NCBI RefSeq assembly: GCF_030271515.1
Contig: NZ_JASCXI010000003.1
Span: 248,001-312,000, forward strand
DNA: 64,000 bases
Origin: Erythrobacter oryzae
Lineage (GTDB): Bacteria; Pseudomonadota; Alphaproteobacteria; Sphingomonadales; Sphingomonadaceae
Direction of reading: 5' to 3'
Every line of letters starts with the position of its first letter. Position 1 is the stretch's first letter. The notes below the pieces were generated by a model, which worked only from the letters and a program-made list of their open reading frames with translations, was not told the DNA's origin and did not search any database. Positions 34,301 through 43,099 of this stretch are shown here, in pieces. Made by a program: the position numbers and the translations under genes.

Positions 34301-36023
34301 GGATCGAGCCGAGGCCCGCATCGGTGAGATAGGTCGGCACCTCGGCGAGCACGCGGAAGCCGAAATTCTCGAAGGCGGGCACCACGTCCGACAGCGCCAG
34401 CGCGCCGCGGGTGTGGTAGACCTTGAGCCGCAGCGTATCGGCCCCGTCACCCGCGAGGCGGTAGAGCCGCACCGCGCGCTCGGACGGGCGGGCGATGGGC
34501 GCGTCGGCCTCGGCGAGGGTAAGCCCGCGCAGCTTGGCGATGTCGCGCGCGGCTTCCTCGGGGCCGTAGGCGAGGCGGTAGCCGGTCGGGAAGGCCGGGG
34601 CATAGCGCGCGGCGAGCGCGGCGGCGCGGCCATCGTCCTCGTGTGCGGCGATGTGGCTCGCGACCGCCTCGTTCCAGCCGCGCAGCAGATCGGCGAGCTG
34701 GGCTTCGATCGCGGCATCATCGGGCAGCGAGGCGCAAGCGCGCACGTCGATCAGGAAGCGCAGCAGGGCGAGGGTCGAGCTCTCGATCTCGAGGCTCCAG
34801 TCGAGCAGCCTGGCGCCGGGGCTCGCCAGCAGCATCGCCTGGATCTGCAAGCGCACATCGGTGCTCATGTGATCGCGCGGCAGCCACACGAAGGCGAAGA
34901 CATGGCGCTCCAGCGTCGCGCGGACCATGATGACGCGCGGGCGCGGGCGGTCGATCAGCGCCATCTTGGCGGTGACGAGATCGGCGACGCGGTCGGGATC
35001 GAAGGCGGTGAGGAGGTCGTTGGGGAGCGAGGTGAACGCGTGGACCAGCGCCTTGCCGTTGTGGCCCGAGGGGTCGAAGCCGAGGCGCTGCGTGATATCG
35101 GTCACCATCGCGCGCAGCACCGGCACTTCGCCCGGGCGCGCGTTCATCGCGGCGCTGGTCCACAGGCCTGCGTGGATCGAGAGCGCGGTGATTTTCCCGC
35201 CCTCGCGCACCGGCACGATGAACAGGTCGAGCGGGCTGGCGCGGTGGACGCGCGATTGCACGTTGCTCTTGATCGCCAGCATCGCCTTGGTCGTACCGTC
35301 CTTGTCGGCCGCGTCGAACCACTCGAAGGCGCGCTCGAACGAGATGTCGGCGAGCAGATCGGGCGAGGAGGCGCGGCAGATGCCGAGCCGCGCTTCGCTG
35401 GTGCCGTCACGCCGCCGGGTCATGTGGCCGAGCTGGGTCAGCATCCCGTCCTTGAGCCAGACGAGCAGCGCCCCCGCCTCGGCATCGCGCGCGGCGACGG
35501 CCTGCGCATCGGCAGCCATGGCGTCCTGCATCGCCGGCCAGTCGGCAACCGCAGCATGGACATCGCCGAGCGTGGTCTGGAGCGCCTCGAGCAGCTCGCG
35601 CCGCTGGCGGGCGTCGACGCGCGGGGTCTCGATATAGATGAGCGATTCGCGCGCGCCGGCCTTGCCGAGGCCGGTAATGGTGCCGTCGGCATCGCGCTCG
35701 ACCGGGACCACCGGGTGCAGCAGCCGGTCGATCCCCACGCCTTGCGCGGCAATGGTCGCGGCGAGCGAATCGACGAGGAAGGGCTGGTCGTCGTTGATAA
35801 TCGCGATGCGCAGATGGCGCCGCGCGCCGCTGGTCGATTCGAGCTGGACGATCGGCTGGCCCGGTTGGCGGGTAGCGGCGGCGGTCAGCAGCCACGTCGC
35901 GGCGTCATCGAGCACGGCCTTGTCCGCGCCCGCATCGCCGGGGAGCAGCGAGGCTTCCAGCTCGAGGCGCAGGGCCTTGATCAGCGCCTTCGAAGGCGCG
36001 GCGGCGGCGGCTTTCGACCCCAT
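31320..36023 (-). CDS. Large NAD-specific glutamate dehydrogenase
   Basis: 1567 residues, the roughly 170-180 kDa class. It oxidatively deaminates glutamate to 2-oxoglutarate with NAD. The catalytic core in the middle shows RGGLRWSDRRDDFRTE, VPTGAKGGFYPKQLP, the GCGDMSGDVFGNGMLLS dinucleotide region, and WFGGIGTYVKA. Long N-terminal regulatory segments (ACT-like) and a helical C-terminus flank it, as in the family. It is monocistronic by position, with 139 bases to the next upstream gene stop and no overlap. Confidence 0.96.
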   Translation of the reverse strand: MGSKAAAAAPSKALIKALRLELEASLLPGDAGADKAVLDDAATWLLTAAATRQPGQPIVQLESTSGARRHLRIAIINDDQPFLVDSLAATIAAQGVGIDRLLHPVVPVERDADGTITGLGKAGARESLIYIETPRVDARQRRELLEALQTTLGDVHAAVADWPAMQDAMAADAQAVAARDAEAGALLVWLKDGMLTQLGHMTRRRDGTSEARLGICRASSPDLLADISFERAFEWFDAADKDGTTKAMLAIKSNVQSRVHRASPLDLFIVPVREGGKITALSIHAGLWTSAAMNARPGEVPVLRAMVTDITQRLGFDPSGHNGKALVHAFTSLPNDLLTAFDPDRVADLVTAKMALIDRPRPRVIMVRATLERHVFAFVWLPRDHMSTDVRLQIQAMLLASPGARLLDWSLEIESSTLALLRFLIDVRACASLPDDAAIEAQLADLLRGWNEAVASHIAAHEDDGRAAALAARYAPAFPTGYRLAYGPEEAARDIAKLRGLTLAEADAPIARPSERAVRLYRLAGDGADTLRLKVYHTRGALALSDVVPAFENFGFRVLAEVPTYLTDAGLGSIHEFLLTLPAGREAGALLERAAPIEAALADVLNGAAEDDPFNRLVPAAGLSPREANWLRAVYRYLRQTGLAYTIYTVVDALAAAPQVTRAMIELFEARHNPAFEGNREEAAAAAQGSFTRGLAKVTAINDDRLLRLYRAVIDAVLRTNAFAPAAAEALAFKLESAKVPGLPKPLPWREIFVYSARVEGIHLRSGAVARGGLRWSDRRDDFRTEILGLMKAQRVKNAVIVPTGAKGGFYPKQLPSPALDREGWAAEGRAAYEIFIRTLLSVTDNIVEGKVVHPQCVTALDGEDPYFVVAADKGTATFSDIANGIAQSRDFWLDDAFASGGSNGYDHKAMGITARGAWVSVQRHFREMGIDVQKDSVTVAGCGDMSGDVFGNGMLLSKALKLVAAFDHRHIFIDPAPDPLASWKERSRMFALTRSSWDDYDKSLISKGGGVFPRSAKTIKLSKQAREVLGIDAKEIEPEALITAILKAPVDLMWFGGIGTYVKAPQESHIQVGDPANDGLRVDATEIRARVIGEGANLGVTQAGRIAFSLAGGRINTDFIDNSAGVDCSDNEVNIKIALAAATKSGKLTEKKRNTLLAAMTDDVAALVLEDNRLQALALSIAESGGAGAIPAYVRLIERLEDIGDFDRRTEGLADGEVLTRRAADGQGLTRPELAVLLSSGKLALQAAIEASDLPDDPVLEPLLLARFPAAMRKAYAAEIKGHRLRREMIATSLSNRIVNRLGMVHPFELAEEEGVGLAEVAAAFVVTENLFGLEALWRDLESAAMPETARLALFDRLAAAVGNLMSDVLRTAAGKVAAGRMIADLSEGVTALVQGREELLTEEPRARSKALRDGFVGVGAPEGLAARVAGMFDFDGAVGLAQAARSGGIEPRLLTHAFTDIGTALGLDWAQGTAAHMSPSDVWERLLISGLARDFQQMRIEFLRRLMRGDGGKTDPRGAVSEWAERNAAGVAQFRKLVARAQARPPVGAAMLAQIAAQARNLLER

Positions 36024-36162
36024 GACTGGCTCCTGTCCATCCTGCGTTCCGGCGCTTGCCTCAAAGCAATATTATTATGCCGGATTGTTTTTATCGTGTC
36101 TTGTCCGATACCCTTATTCCGTGGGGGCGCGCAAGCCGGATGATTGCCCAGAGCCGAAGGTA

Positions 36163-37158
36163 TCAGGCGGCAACCATGGCGCGGCAGGCGTCGAGGGTCA
36201 GTTCGAGGCTGCGGATGCGGGCGTCCGGGTCATAGGTCGCGCCGCAAAGCATGATCTCGTCGGCACCGGTGCGCTTGACGAAAGCCTCGATGCCCTCGCG
36301 CACCTGCGCGGGCGTGCCGACCGCGGCAGCCTGCCCGATATGGGCGAGCATCGCTTGCGCGGTCGCGGGAAGGGTGTCGGTATAGGCTTCGACCGGCGGG
36401 GGCAGCTTGCCGGGATTGCCGGTGCGCAGCCGCACGAAGCTCTGCTGCTGCGAGGAGGCGAGCAGGCGCGCCTCGCCTTCGGCTTCGGCGGCAAAGACGT
36501 TCATCGCCACCATCACATGCGGGCGCGCGAGCGCCTCGGAAGGCTGGAAGTCGCGGCGGTAGACCGCCAGCGCTGCGTCGAGGTGATCGGGCGCGAAATG
36601 CGCCGCGAAGGCGTAAGGCAGGCCGAGCTTGGCGGCCAGTTGCGCGCCGAACAGGCTCGATCCGAGCATCCACAGCTCCACCTTGGCGCCAAGGCCGGGG
36701 GTGGCAGCAATCGGCAGCTCGATATCGCCCGTCAGCAGCGCGCGCAGCTCGACCACGTCCTGCGGGAAGTATTCGGCGGCCTGGTGGAGGTTCTTGCGCA
36801 AGGCGCGCTGCAATTCCGGCCCCGCCCCCGGCGCGCGGCCGAGCCCCAAGTCGATCCGCCCGGGGAACAGCGCGTCCAGCGTGCCGAATTGCTCGGCGAT
36901 CTGGAACGGGGTGTGGTTGGGGAGCATGATCCCGCCCGATCCGATGCGGATGCGGCTCGTGGCGTTGCCCACGTGAGCGAGCACGACCGAGGTCGCCCCG
37001 CCCGCGATCCCGTCCATCGCGTGGTGCTCGGCGACCCAGAAGCGGTCGCACCCCAAGCCTTCCGCCGCGCGGGCGAGGTCGGTGGTGGCGGCGAAGGCTT
37101 CTTGCAGGGTGCCGCCCTCGCGCACCGGCACCAGATCGAGCACGGAGAAACGGGTCAT
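36163..37158 (-). CDS. LLM-class flavin-dependent oxidoreductase
   Basis: 331 residues. The luciferase-like TIM barrel is seen as SVLDLVPVREGGTLQEAF, the motif FWVAEHHAM, SGGIMLPNHTPFQIAEQFGTLDALFPGRIDLGLGRAPG-type blocks (split here by residues of the family) and GTPAQVREGIEAF. The enzyme uses FMN or F420-like flavin; the substrate is unknown. Its ATG overlaps the stop of the TPR gene in a three-gene operon. Confidence 0.88.
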   Translation of the reverse strand: MTRFSVLDLVPVREGGTLQEAFAATTDLARAAEGLGCDRFWVAEHHAMDGIAGGATSVVLAHVGNATSRIRIGSGGIMLPNHTPFQIAEQFGTLDALFPGRIDLGLGRAPGAGPELQRALRKNLHQAAEYFPQDVVELRALLTGDIELPIAATPGLGAKVELWMLGSSLFGAQLAAKLGLPYAFAAHFAPDHLDAALAVYRRDFQPSEALARPHVMVAMNVFAAEAEGEARLLASSQQQSFVRLRTGNPGKLPPPVEAYTDTLPATAQAMLAHIGQAAAVGTPAQVREGIEAFVKRTGADEIMLCGATYDPDARIRSLELTLDACRAMVAA

Positions 37159-38027
37159 GACGCGGGAGCCTCCTCGGATGCGGGCGCAGTCTCGCCCGCC
37201 GCGCCGATCTGCGCAAGGTAGTCCTTGGCGGTGGTCGCCGCCGGGCTGTCGGGGGCGAGCGCGAGCACCGACTCCCAGCTCTTGCGCGCCGCATCGTCGC
37301 GGCCCGCGAGCACGGCGATGACCCCGGCTTCGAGCGCGGTTTCGGGATTGGTGGGAGCGAGCGTCGCGGCGCGTTCGATCGCGGCCTGCGCCTCGGCAAG
37401 CTTGTCGAGACGCCGCAGCAGGGTGGCCTTGAGCAGCCAGCCCTCGGCGCGGTCGGGCGCGAGCGCGGTCGAATTCTCGAGCGCGGCGAGCGCTTCGTCG
37501 GTGCGGTCCAGCATCACCAGCGCGCGGGCGCGGTCGCTGGCGGCGATGGCTTCGAGCAGCGGGGCCCTGGCGGCTTGCGCGTCGCGTTCGGCCTGCGTCA
37601 GCAGCGCGAGCGCGCCCTCGGAATCCCCGCCGCCCAGCGCCGCCGCCCCTGCCAGCGCGCCGAAGCGGGCGCGGGCGCGGGGTTCGGCCTCGGGCGTCTC
37701 CTCGCGCGCGGCGGTGAAGGCGGCGCGGGCGTCGTCCCACATCCCCAGCTGCGCCGCCGCCGTGCCGAGGCAGTGGTTGGCGAGCACGCGGTCGGCCCCG
37801 GTGGTCTCGGCGCGGCGGATCTGCGCCATGGCGTGGGCGCGCGCCGGGTCTTCCTCGAGCGTGGAGAGGCATCCTGCGAGCCATGCGCTGACCGGATCGG
37901 GCTCCGCCTCGGCATCGGGCTGCACCTGTTCGCGGGGGGGCCGGTCGCGCACCAGCTCGTCACCCGGCATCGCGCCCCCAAGCGGATTGGGGCCGACTTG
38001 CAGGGCGAGCGCGAGGAGGAAGGGCAC
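37155..38027 (-). CDS. TPR-repeat protein
   Basis: 290 residues from a GTG start at 38027, 6 bases after the hydrolase stop. Several tetratricopeptide-like helix pairs run from about residue 75 to 270, for example ANHCLGTAAAQLGMWDDARA and EGWLLKATLLRRLDKLAEA. The short hydrophobic N-terminus (MPFLLALALQVGP) may be an export signal. Likely a protein-interaction scaffold; no partner is evident. Confidence 0.75.
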   Translation of the reverse strand: MPFLLALALQVGPNPLGGAMPGDELVRDRPPREQVQPDAEAEPDPVSAWLAGCLSTLEEDPARAHAMAQIRRAETTGADRVLANHCLGTAAAQLGMWDDARAAFTAAREETPEAEPRARARFGALAGAAALGGGDSEGALALLTQAERDAQAARAPLLEAIAASDRARALVMLDRTDEALAALENSTALAPDRAEGWLLKATLLRRLDKLAEAQAAIERAATLAPTNPETALEAGVIAVLAGRDDAARKSWESVLALAPDSPAATTAKDYLAQIGAAGETAPASEEAPAS

Positions 38028-38033
38028 GTGTGG

Positions 38034-38768
38034 CTATCCGTAAAATTCGGCCACGATGGCCTTGAGCATGGCAATGTCGCTATCCCGCGACAGGCGGTGG
38101 TCGCCGTCCTCTACCAGCGTCACCTGAACGTCAGCCGACCGCAGCGCCGCCTTGAGACGGAGCGAGATGTCGAAGGGCACGTCCGGGTCCGCCTTGCCGT
38201 GGAGCAGCCGCACCGGACACGTCAGGTCGATCATCGATTCCAGCCGCAAGTGGCATTCGGCATCGGCGAAGAATTTCGCATGGGTGGGGGTGGGTTCGGG
38301 GCCGTAGGGGTTCTCTTCGAAAATGGTCTCGCCGCGCTCGAGAGCCGCGCGCTGCTCGGCGCTGTAGCCCCAGCGGGTGAAATCGGGCGCGGGGGCGATG
38401 CCGATCATCCCCGCCACCCGGTGCTTCAGATGCTCGGCGACCAGCAGCATCAGCCACCCGCCCATCGAGGAACCGGCCAGCAGCACCGGCCCGGTGACAT
38501 AGCAGGCGACCAGCGCCAGCACCTCGTCACGCCAGGCCGAGAGCATCCCCTCGGCGAAGTCGCCGTCGCTCGCGCCGCAGCCCGAATAATCGAGCAGCAG
38601 GCAGGCGCGGCCCTGCGCCTCCGCCTCGGCGAAGAGGGCGGTCGCCTTGCTGCCGCTCATGTCGCTCATGTAACCGGGGAGGAAGACAAGACAGGGCCCG
38701 CGCCCGTGGGTATAGCGGAAGGCGACGCGGCGTCCGTCGTAGAGGGTGTGGTGCATGATCGCTGTCAT
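38034..38768 (-). CDS. Alpha/beta hydrolase
   Basis: 244 residues from ATG 38768, with GGAAG upstream; ATG 38756 is an alternative. The fold is shown by CLVFLPGYMSDMSGSKA, the nucleophile elbow AGSSMGGWLML, and the C-terminal HGKADPDVPF with the acid and DGDHRLS with the catalytic His. A cytoplasmic serine hydrolase similar to palmitoyl-protein thioesterase ABHD10-type enzymes; substrate unknown. It is divergent from phoD, 70 bases apart. Confidence 0.85.
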   Translation of the reverse strand: MTAIMHHTLYDGRRVAFRYTHGRGPCLVFLPGYMSDMSGSKATALFAEAEAQGRACLLLDYSGCGASDGDFAEGMLSAWRDEVLALVACYVTGPVLLAGSSMGGWLMLLVAEHLKHRVAGMIGIAPAPDFTRWGYSAEQRAALERGETIFEENPYGPEPTPTHAKFFADAECHLRLESMIDLTCPVRLLHGKADPDVPFDISLRLKAALRSADVQVTLVEDGDHRLSRDSDIAMLKAIVAEFYG

Positions 38769-38838
38769 GCGCGCTTCCATGCCCCGCGGCGGCGCGATTG
38801 TCACGCAAGCGAAACCGGAGAGGGGTAGCGCGCACACT

Positions 38839-40497
38839 ATGCTCAAGACCGAACCCGCGGCCCAGCCCGCTGCCACCGCGCTCACCCGGCGCTCGCTGTT
38901 CACCCTTGCAGGCGCAGGCGCCGCGATGGCCGCCGCGCCCGCCGCCGCAAGCGGCTTCGGCACCGGCTTCACCCACTGCGTCGCGAGCGGCGAGCCGGCG
39001 GCGACTTCGGTGCTGCTGTGGGCCCGATATGTCGCGGGCGCGGACACGGTGCTGACGTGGCAGGTGAGCGAGACGGAGAATTTCTCGAAACCCGTCGCCG
39101 AGGGCAACGTCACCGCCTCCCCCGCGCGCGACTGGTGCGCCAAGGGCGTCGCCACCGGGCTCGCTCCCGACCGCTGGTATTTCTACCGCTTCCTCGCGCC
39201 CGATGGCACCGCGTCCCCCGTGGGCCGCACGCGCACGCTCCCCGAAGGCCCCTCGGCGAGCTTCCGCATGGCGGTGTTCTCCTGCTCGAACTTCGGCTTC
39301 GGCTGGTTCAACGCCTATGGCCACGCGGTGGAGGCGAACGACTGCGACCTCGCGGTCCACCTCGGCGACTACATCTACGAATATGCCAAGGGCAACTATC
39401 CCTCGGCAGCGCAGACCGCCGAGGGCCGCGTGCTCGCGCCCGAGAGCGAGATCGTCGCGCTGACCGATTACCGCCTGCGCTACGCCACCTACCGCGCCGA
39501 CCCCGATCTCCAGCGCCTCCATCAGGTGCTGCCGATGATCGCGGTGTGGGACGACCACGAGAGCGCGAACGACTCGTGGAAGGACGGCGCGGAGAACCAC
39601 CAGCCGGAAACCGAGGGCACCTGGGCAATGCGCAAGGCGGCGGCCAAGCAGGCCTATCGCGAGTGGCTCCCCGTGGCCGATACCGCCTATTCGACCTATC
39701 AGGTGGGTGATCTCGCCACCCTGTTCCGGATCGACACCCGGCTCGAGGGACGCGACGAGCAGTTCGAGCTCGAAAAGATCATGACCGGGGCCAAGGACCC
39801 GCAGGCGCTGATGGCGGCACTGGGCAAATTCAAGGACGGCGCTTGGGCCGCGCCTGATCGCCAGCTGCTGGGCGAGGCGCAGGAGGCATGGCTCGCCGAG
39901 GCGCTCGCCTCCTCGACCAGGTCGGGCACACAGTGGCAGGTGCTGCTCCAGCAGGTGCTGATGGGCAATCTCAAGACCCCGCGCGACCTGATGCGCGCAG
40001 CGGGCGACGGCGTCCCCGATTACGTGCGCCAGCGCCTCGAGGCTGCCGCCGCGGCGAGCGAGGCGGGGCTGCCCTCCAACATGGACGCGTGGGACGGCTA
40101 CCCCGCCGCCCGCGCCCGCGTGTTCAAGGCCGCGCTCGAGGCCGATGCCAATCTCGTGGTGCTCGCGGGCGACACCCACAATGCCTGGGCCTTCGACCTC
40201 GCGCATGAAGGCACCCCAGTCGGCGTCGAGTTCGGCGGCAGTTCGGTCAGCTCGCCGGGGTTCGAGACCTACCTGACCTTCGTCAAGCCCGACACCCTCG
40301 CCGCGGCGCTGGTGGCGGAGAACGAACAGCTCAAATGGGCCGACACCGCGCAGCGCGGCTACATGACGGTCGAGCTGACCCCGGCCCGCGCGACCACCGA
40401 ATACCGCTTCGTGGCGGGAGTGAAGCAGCGCTCGACACGGCTGGCGGGCACCAGGCGGATCACCACCGAGAAGGGCTCTGCCAAGCTGACCGTATAA
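38839..40497 (+). CDS. phoD: PhoD-type alkaline phosphatase
   Basis: 552 residues from ATG 38839. A Tat signal is present: LTRRSLFTLAGAGAAMAAAP. The N-terminal PhoD domain and the metallophosphatase core are seen as SCSNFGFGWFNAYGHA, LAVHLGDYIYEYA, IAVWDDHESANDSW and LAGDTHNAW, which supply the iron and calcium ligands. It releases phosphate from organic esters and diesters in the periplasm. No Pho box was identified in the 70-base divergent region. Confidence 0.93.
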   Translation: MLKTEPAAQPAATALTRRSLFTLAGAGAAMAAAPAAASGFGTGFTHCVASGEPAATSVLLWARYVAGADTVLTWQVSETENFSKPVAEGNVTASPARDWCAKGVATGLAPDRWYFYRFLAPDGTASPVGRTRTLPEGPSASFRMAVFSCSNFGFGWFNAYGHAVEANDCDLAVHLGDYIYEYAKGNYPSAAQTAEGRVLAPESEIVALTDYRLRYATYRADPDLQRLHQVLPMIAVWDDHESANDSWKDGAENHQPETEGTWAMRKAAAKQAYREWLPVADTAYSTYQVGDLATLFRIDTRLEGRDEQFELEKIMTGAKDPQALMAALGKFKDGAWAAPDRQLLGEAQEAWLAEALASSTRSGTQWQVLLQQVLMGNLKTPRDLMRAAGDGVPDYVRQRLEAAAAASEAGLPSNMDAWDGYPAARARVFKAALEADANLVVLAGDTHNAWAFDLAHEGTPVGVEFGGSSVSSPGFETYLTFVKPDTLAAALVAENEQLKWADTAQRGYMTVELTPARATTEYRFVAGVKQRSTRLAGTRRITTEKGSAKLTV

Positions 40498-40572
40498 TCG
40501 ATGCCCGCGCTGACGGATTGTTAAGCCTCTTCCGCCATTTACTGGACCCATCCATGTTCTGGAGGGTCACGC

Positions 40573-41262
40573 ATGCGGTTTATTGCTATGGCGGCGGGCG
40601 CATCGGTGCTGGGCACCGGCGCCTATGTGGGCGGCGCTTTCGAGCGGGGCGAGTATTACGAGATCGCCCCTGTCGACGTCGAATCGCGGCTGGCGGGGAT
40701 GAATTTCACCTCCGAACTCGGCGGCGGGAAGGGCGATTCCTCGATCCGCCTCGCGCTGCGCAGCCGCGGCCCGAGCCTGCTCCGCTGGGACCTGATGGTC
40801 GACGGCAAGCGCGCCGGCGAAGTGCGCGCCAACCTCTCCCCCGACGATGCCGGCACCCGCGTCAACGTGACCTTCAAGTTCGCCGAGGGCGACGCGATGC
40901 TCGGGCTCGAGGATGATCCGCTGGTCAACGACATCGCCCGCATCGCGATGGAGGAGAAGGTCGATTCCACCCTCGACGGCCGCGCCTTCGACAAGCGGCG
41001 GATGCAGGCCAAGATCGCCGGGATGATCGCTGCCAATCCGGGCAAGCTCGCCGCGATGCAGAAGTCGCTGCGCGACAATATCCAGCGCGAGATGGACGAG
41101 TTCGACCGCGTCGACCCGCGGGACTTCGAGGACCGCGAATACGGCGAACCGACCTCCTATGGCGAGCCGACTTCTTACGGGAAGCCCACGATGTCGACCA
41201 GGCCGCAACGCCCGACCGACTTCGAGGAGACCCACGCCGACGGCGGCTGGGGCAAGAACTAA
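40573..41262 (+). CDS. Exported hypothetical protein with short C-terminal repeat
   Basis: 229 residues; GGAGG lies 8 bases before ATG 40573. The N-terminus (MRFIAMAAGASVLGTGAYVGGAF) is a short signal or anchor. The middle is a beta-rich domain followed by helices, and the C-terminus has a degenerate tandem repeat of YGEPTS (three units, DNA 41140-41190). No family recognised. It ends 3 bases into the convergent hydrolase gene. Confidence 0.7.
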   Translation: MRFIAMAAGASVLGTGAYVGGAFERGEYYEIAPVDVESRLAGMNFTSELGGGKGDSSIRLALRSRGPSLLRWDLMVDGKRAGEVRANLSPDDAGTRVNVTFKFAEGDAMLGLEDDPLVNDIARIAMEEKVDSTLDGRAFDKRRMQAKIAGMIAANPGKLAAMQKSLRDNIQREMDEFDRVDPRDFEDREYGEPTSYGEPTSYGKPTMSTRPQRPTDFEETHADGGWGKN

Positions 41263-42149
41263 GGTATTTGCGCGGGCGCGGGCACGGCGGCTTCGGCCGT
41301 CAGCCCCGCCCGCAGCGCCGTTTCGAAGGCTTCCGGCTGGTCGAACATGACGAAGTGGAAGGCATCCTCGATCACGGTCAGCCCGAAATCGGGCGTGCCC
41401 GCATAGGCGGTGCGGAACAGCGGCTCGACCCGCGCGCGCGGGGCGTAGGGGTTCGCCGCCGCGATCACCCGCACCGGGACCTTCACCTCGGCGAGGCGCG
41501 GGCGCATGTCGGTGGTCATCAACGCGTGGATCGCCGAGGCAAAGCTCGCGCGGTCGCTGGCGATGCTCCAGTCGGCCACCCGTCCCTGCCACGCCGGTGT
41601 CTTGACCAGCGACATCACCCCGCGCCGCTGGCTCTCGGCAAAGCTGTCGCGGTCCTGCGCGAGGAGGCCGATGCGCGTGTCCTCGGCGATGCGGCGGCTG
41701 CTCGCGACGGTGGCACCCGGGTTGTAGATCAGGGGGAAGAAGGGGAGCGAATCGACCACCACCACGCGGGTGATCCGGTCTGGGTGATCCGCGCCCAGCA
41801 TCAGCCCGAGAAAGCCGCCGAGCGAATGGCCGGCATAGGCGGCGCGTTCGATCTTCTGGCAATCGAGGTGGCGGATGATCTCGGCCTCGGTGTTCTCGAG
41901 CACCCGTGCGGGATCGCCTTGCGACGGCCGCCCGGCGAACCCGGCGACATGGACGAGGTGCAGGCGGTAGTCCCTGGCGAGGCTCTCCTTGACGAGACTC
42001 CAGGTCTCCGGCGAGGAGCCGAGGCCGGGGACCAGCACCAGATCGGGGCCGGTGCCGGTGACTTCGAAGGGCGGGCAAGGCGCGTCTTCGGCATGGACGG
42101 AAGCGGGCAGCAGCAGCGCAGCAAAGGCGGCGAACAGAAGACGTTTCAT
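41259..42149 (-). CDS. Exported alpha/beta hydrolase
   Basis: 296 residues with a signal peptide (MKRLLFAAFAALLLPASVHA). The hydrolase fold has LVLVPGLGSSPETW, the nucleophile AGHSLGGFLGLML, an acid in the NPYAPRAR region and the catalytic His in DAFHFVMFDQ. It is the last of four minus-strand genes with overlaps of 4 bases, after an XRE regulator. Substrate unknown. Confidence 0.86.
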   Translation of the reverse strand: MKRLLFAAFAALLLPASVHAEDAPCPPFEVTGTGPDLVLVPGLGSSPETWSLVKESLARDYRLHLVHVAGFAGRPSQGDPARVLENTEAEIIRHLDCQKIERAAYAGHSLGGFLGLMLGADHPDRITRVVVVDSLPFFPLIYNPGATVASSRRIAEDTRIGLLAQDRDSFAESQRRGVMSLVKTPAWQGRVADWSIASDRASFASAIHALMTTDMRPRLAEVKVPVRVIAAANPYAPRARVEPLFRTAYAGTPDFGLTVIEDAFHFVMFDQPEAFETALRAGLTAEAAVPAPAQIP

Positions 42150-42349
42150 TCGGGGGTTCCCTCTCTCAGGAAAATGGCTTCGATCGGCAGGCCGAACACG
42201 TCGGCAATGGTGAAGGCGAGCGGGAGCGAGGGGTCATAGCGGCCCTTCTCGATCGCATTGACGCTCTGGCGCGAGACGCCGAGGCGGTCGGCGAGGTCCT
42301 GCTGGCTCCAGCCGTGCTCGGCGCGCAGCACCCGCAGGCGGTTGTTCAT
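42146..42349 (-). CDS. Small XRE-family DNA-binding regulator
   Basis: 67 residues, almost entirely a helix-turn-helix: RLRVLRAEHGWSQQDLADRL, GVSRQSVNAIEKGRYDPS, and a short tail ending FLREG. It matches the COG1476/YozG type, which is typically encoded beside a small multi-pass membrane protein, as here. Overlaps of 4 bases on both sides show tight co-translation. Confidence 0.88.
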   Translation of the reverse strand: MNNRLRVLRAEHGWSQQDLADRLGVSRQSVNAIEKGRYDPSLPLAFTIADVFGLPIEAIFLREGTPE

Positions 42350-42786
42350 TCCGCTTCCTCCAGCTCGTCCTCGGCGCAGTCCCGGCGCATGGCGAGGCCG
42401 TTGACCATGCCGCCCACGCCGAGCCCGACAAACCATAGGAACGCCGCCCCGAACCCGTGCGTGCCGGAGGGCACGACGTCGTAGTTCTGGAGGAACTCCC
42501 ACACGGTCATGATGCTGAGGCAGAAGGCGGTGGCGAACAGCGACTGCCGCACCAGCATGTGGCGGATGTATTCGTCGGTCTCTTCCTCGAGGAGGCGGAA
42601 GATCGTCCAGAAGGTGCCGAGGATCGGCAGCGCGGGCAGCACCGCCGCACCCCACGCGAGCGCGCCCGTCGGCGGGGCGTGGCGGAACAGCCAGCCAACC
42701 GCGAAGATCAGGAACACGAAGAGCGTCATGCAGGTCGTGAGGCGGATCAAATAGCGCCGCATCGCCGGGGAGGGTTTGGTGGCCAT
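42346..42786 (-). CDS. Four-helix membrane protein of the regulator cluster
   Basis: 146 residues with four hydrophobic segments (about 17-34, 42-60, 85-105, 115-135). The loop EEETDEYIRHMLVRQSLFATAF resembles DUF2178/YozG-associated membrane proteins in layout. Function unknown. It sits 3 bases after the small membrane protein gene and overlaps the regulator gene. Confidence 0.75.
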   Translation of the reverse strand: MATKPSPAMRRYLIRLTTCMTLFVFLIFAVGWLFRHAPPTGALAWGAAVLPALPILGTFWTIFRLLEEETDEYIRHMLVRQSLFATAFCLSIMTVWEFLQNYDVVPSGTHGFGAAFLWFVGLGVGGMVNGLAMRRDCAEDELEEAE

Positions 42787-42789
42787 GGC

Positions 42790-42954
42790 TCAGGCCTTGC
42801 GCGGGCCGCAGGCGGGGTCGCGGCGGATGATCCACGGCACCATCGCCAGCGGCGCGAACTGGGCGACCTGCTCGGGAATGATGTCGAACACCGCCAGCGC
42901 CGCCAGGGCGAGTAGGACAAATGCGAGGCAGAGCGCCTCCTGGATGCGGGTCAT
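42790..42954 (-). CDS. Small membrane protein, first gene of the XRE cluster
   Basis: 54 residues from ATG 42954, with AAAGGAG 7 bases upstream; ATG 42972 lacks such a site. Hydrophobic segments ALCLAFVLLALAALAVFD and a second weaker one indicate one or two membrane passes. No family recognised. It is preceded by a plausible sigma-70-type promoter. Confidence 0.65.
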   Translation of the reverse strand: MTRIQEALCLAFVLLALAALAVFDIIPEQVAQFAPLAMVPWIIRRDPACGPRKA

Positions 42955-42986
42955 GGAAAGCTCCTTTTGCACAATGGCAAGGTCGC

Positions 42987-43014
42987 TTTACATCTGAGTC
43001 GTGCACCGTGTCAA
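42987..43014 (-). promoter_or_regulatory. Promoter of the four-gene XRE cluster
   Basis: On the minus strand TTGACA (43009-43014) and TGTAAA (42987-42992) are separated by 16 bases. Transcription would start near 42980, 26 bases before the ATG at 42954. It is divergent from the thrS leader. Confidence 0.55.
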
Positions 43015-43099
43015 GGAGGCTTTCCATTGACGCATCACGAAACCCCACCCCCGCATGAACTATGTCAACTTGCGCGTGACTTGCGGCTGTTGGAGACCT

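Noticed and set aside
33111..36143. A 1010-codon plus-strand frame
   Set aside because: It is antisense to the large glutamate dehydrogenase, has no recognisable domain, and shows the composition of a shadow frame.
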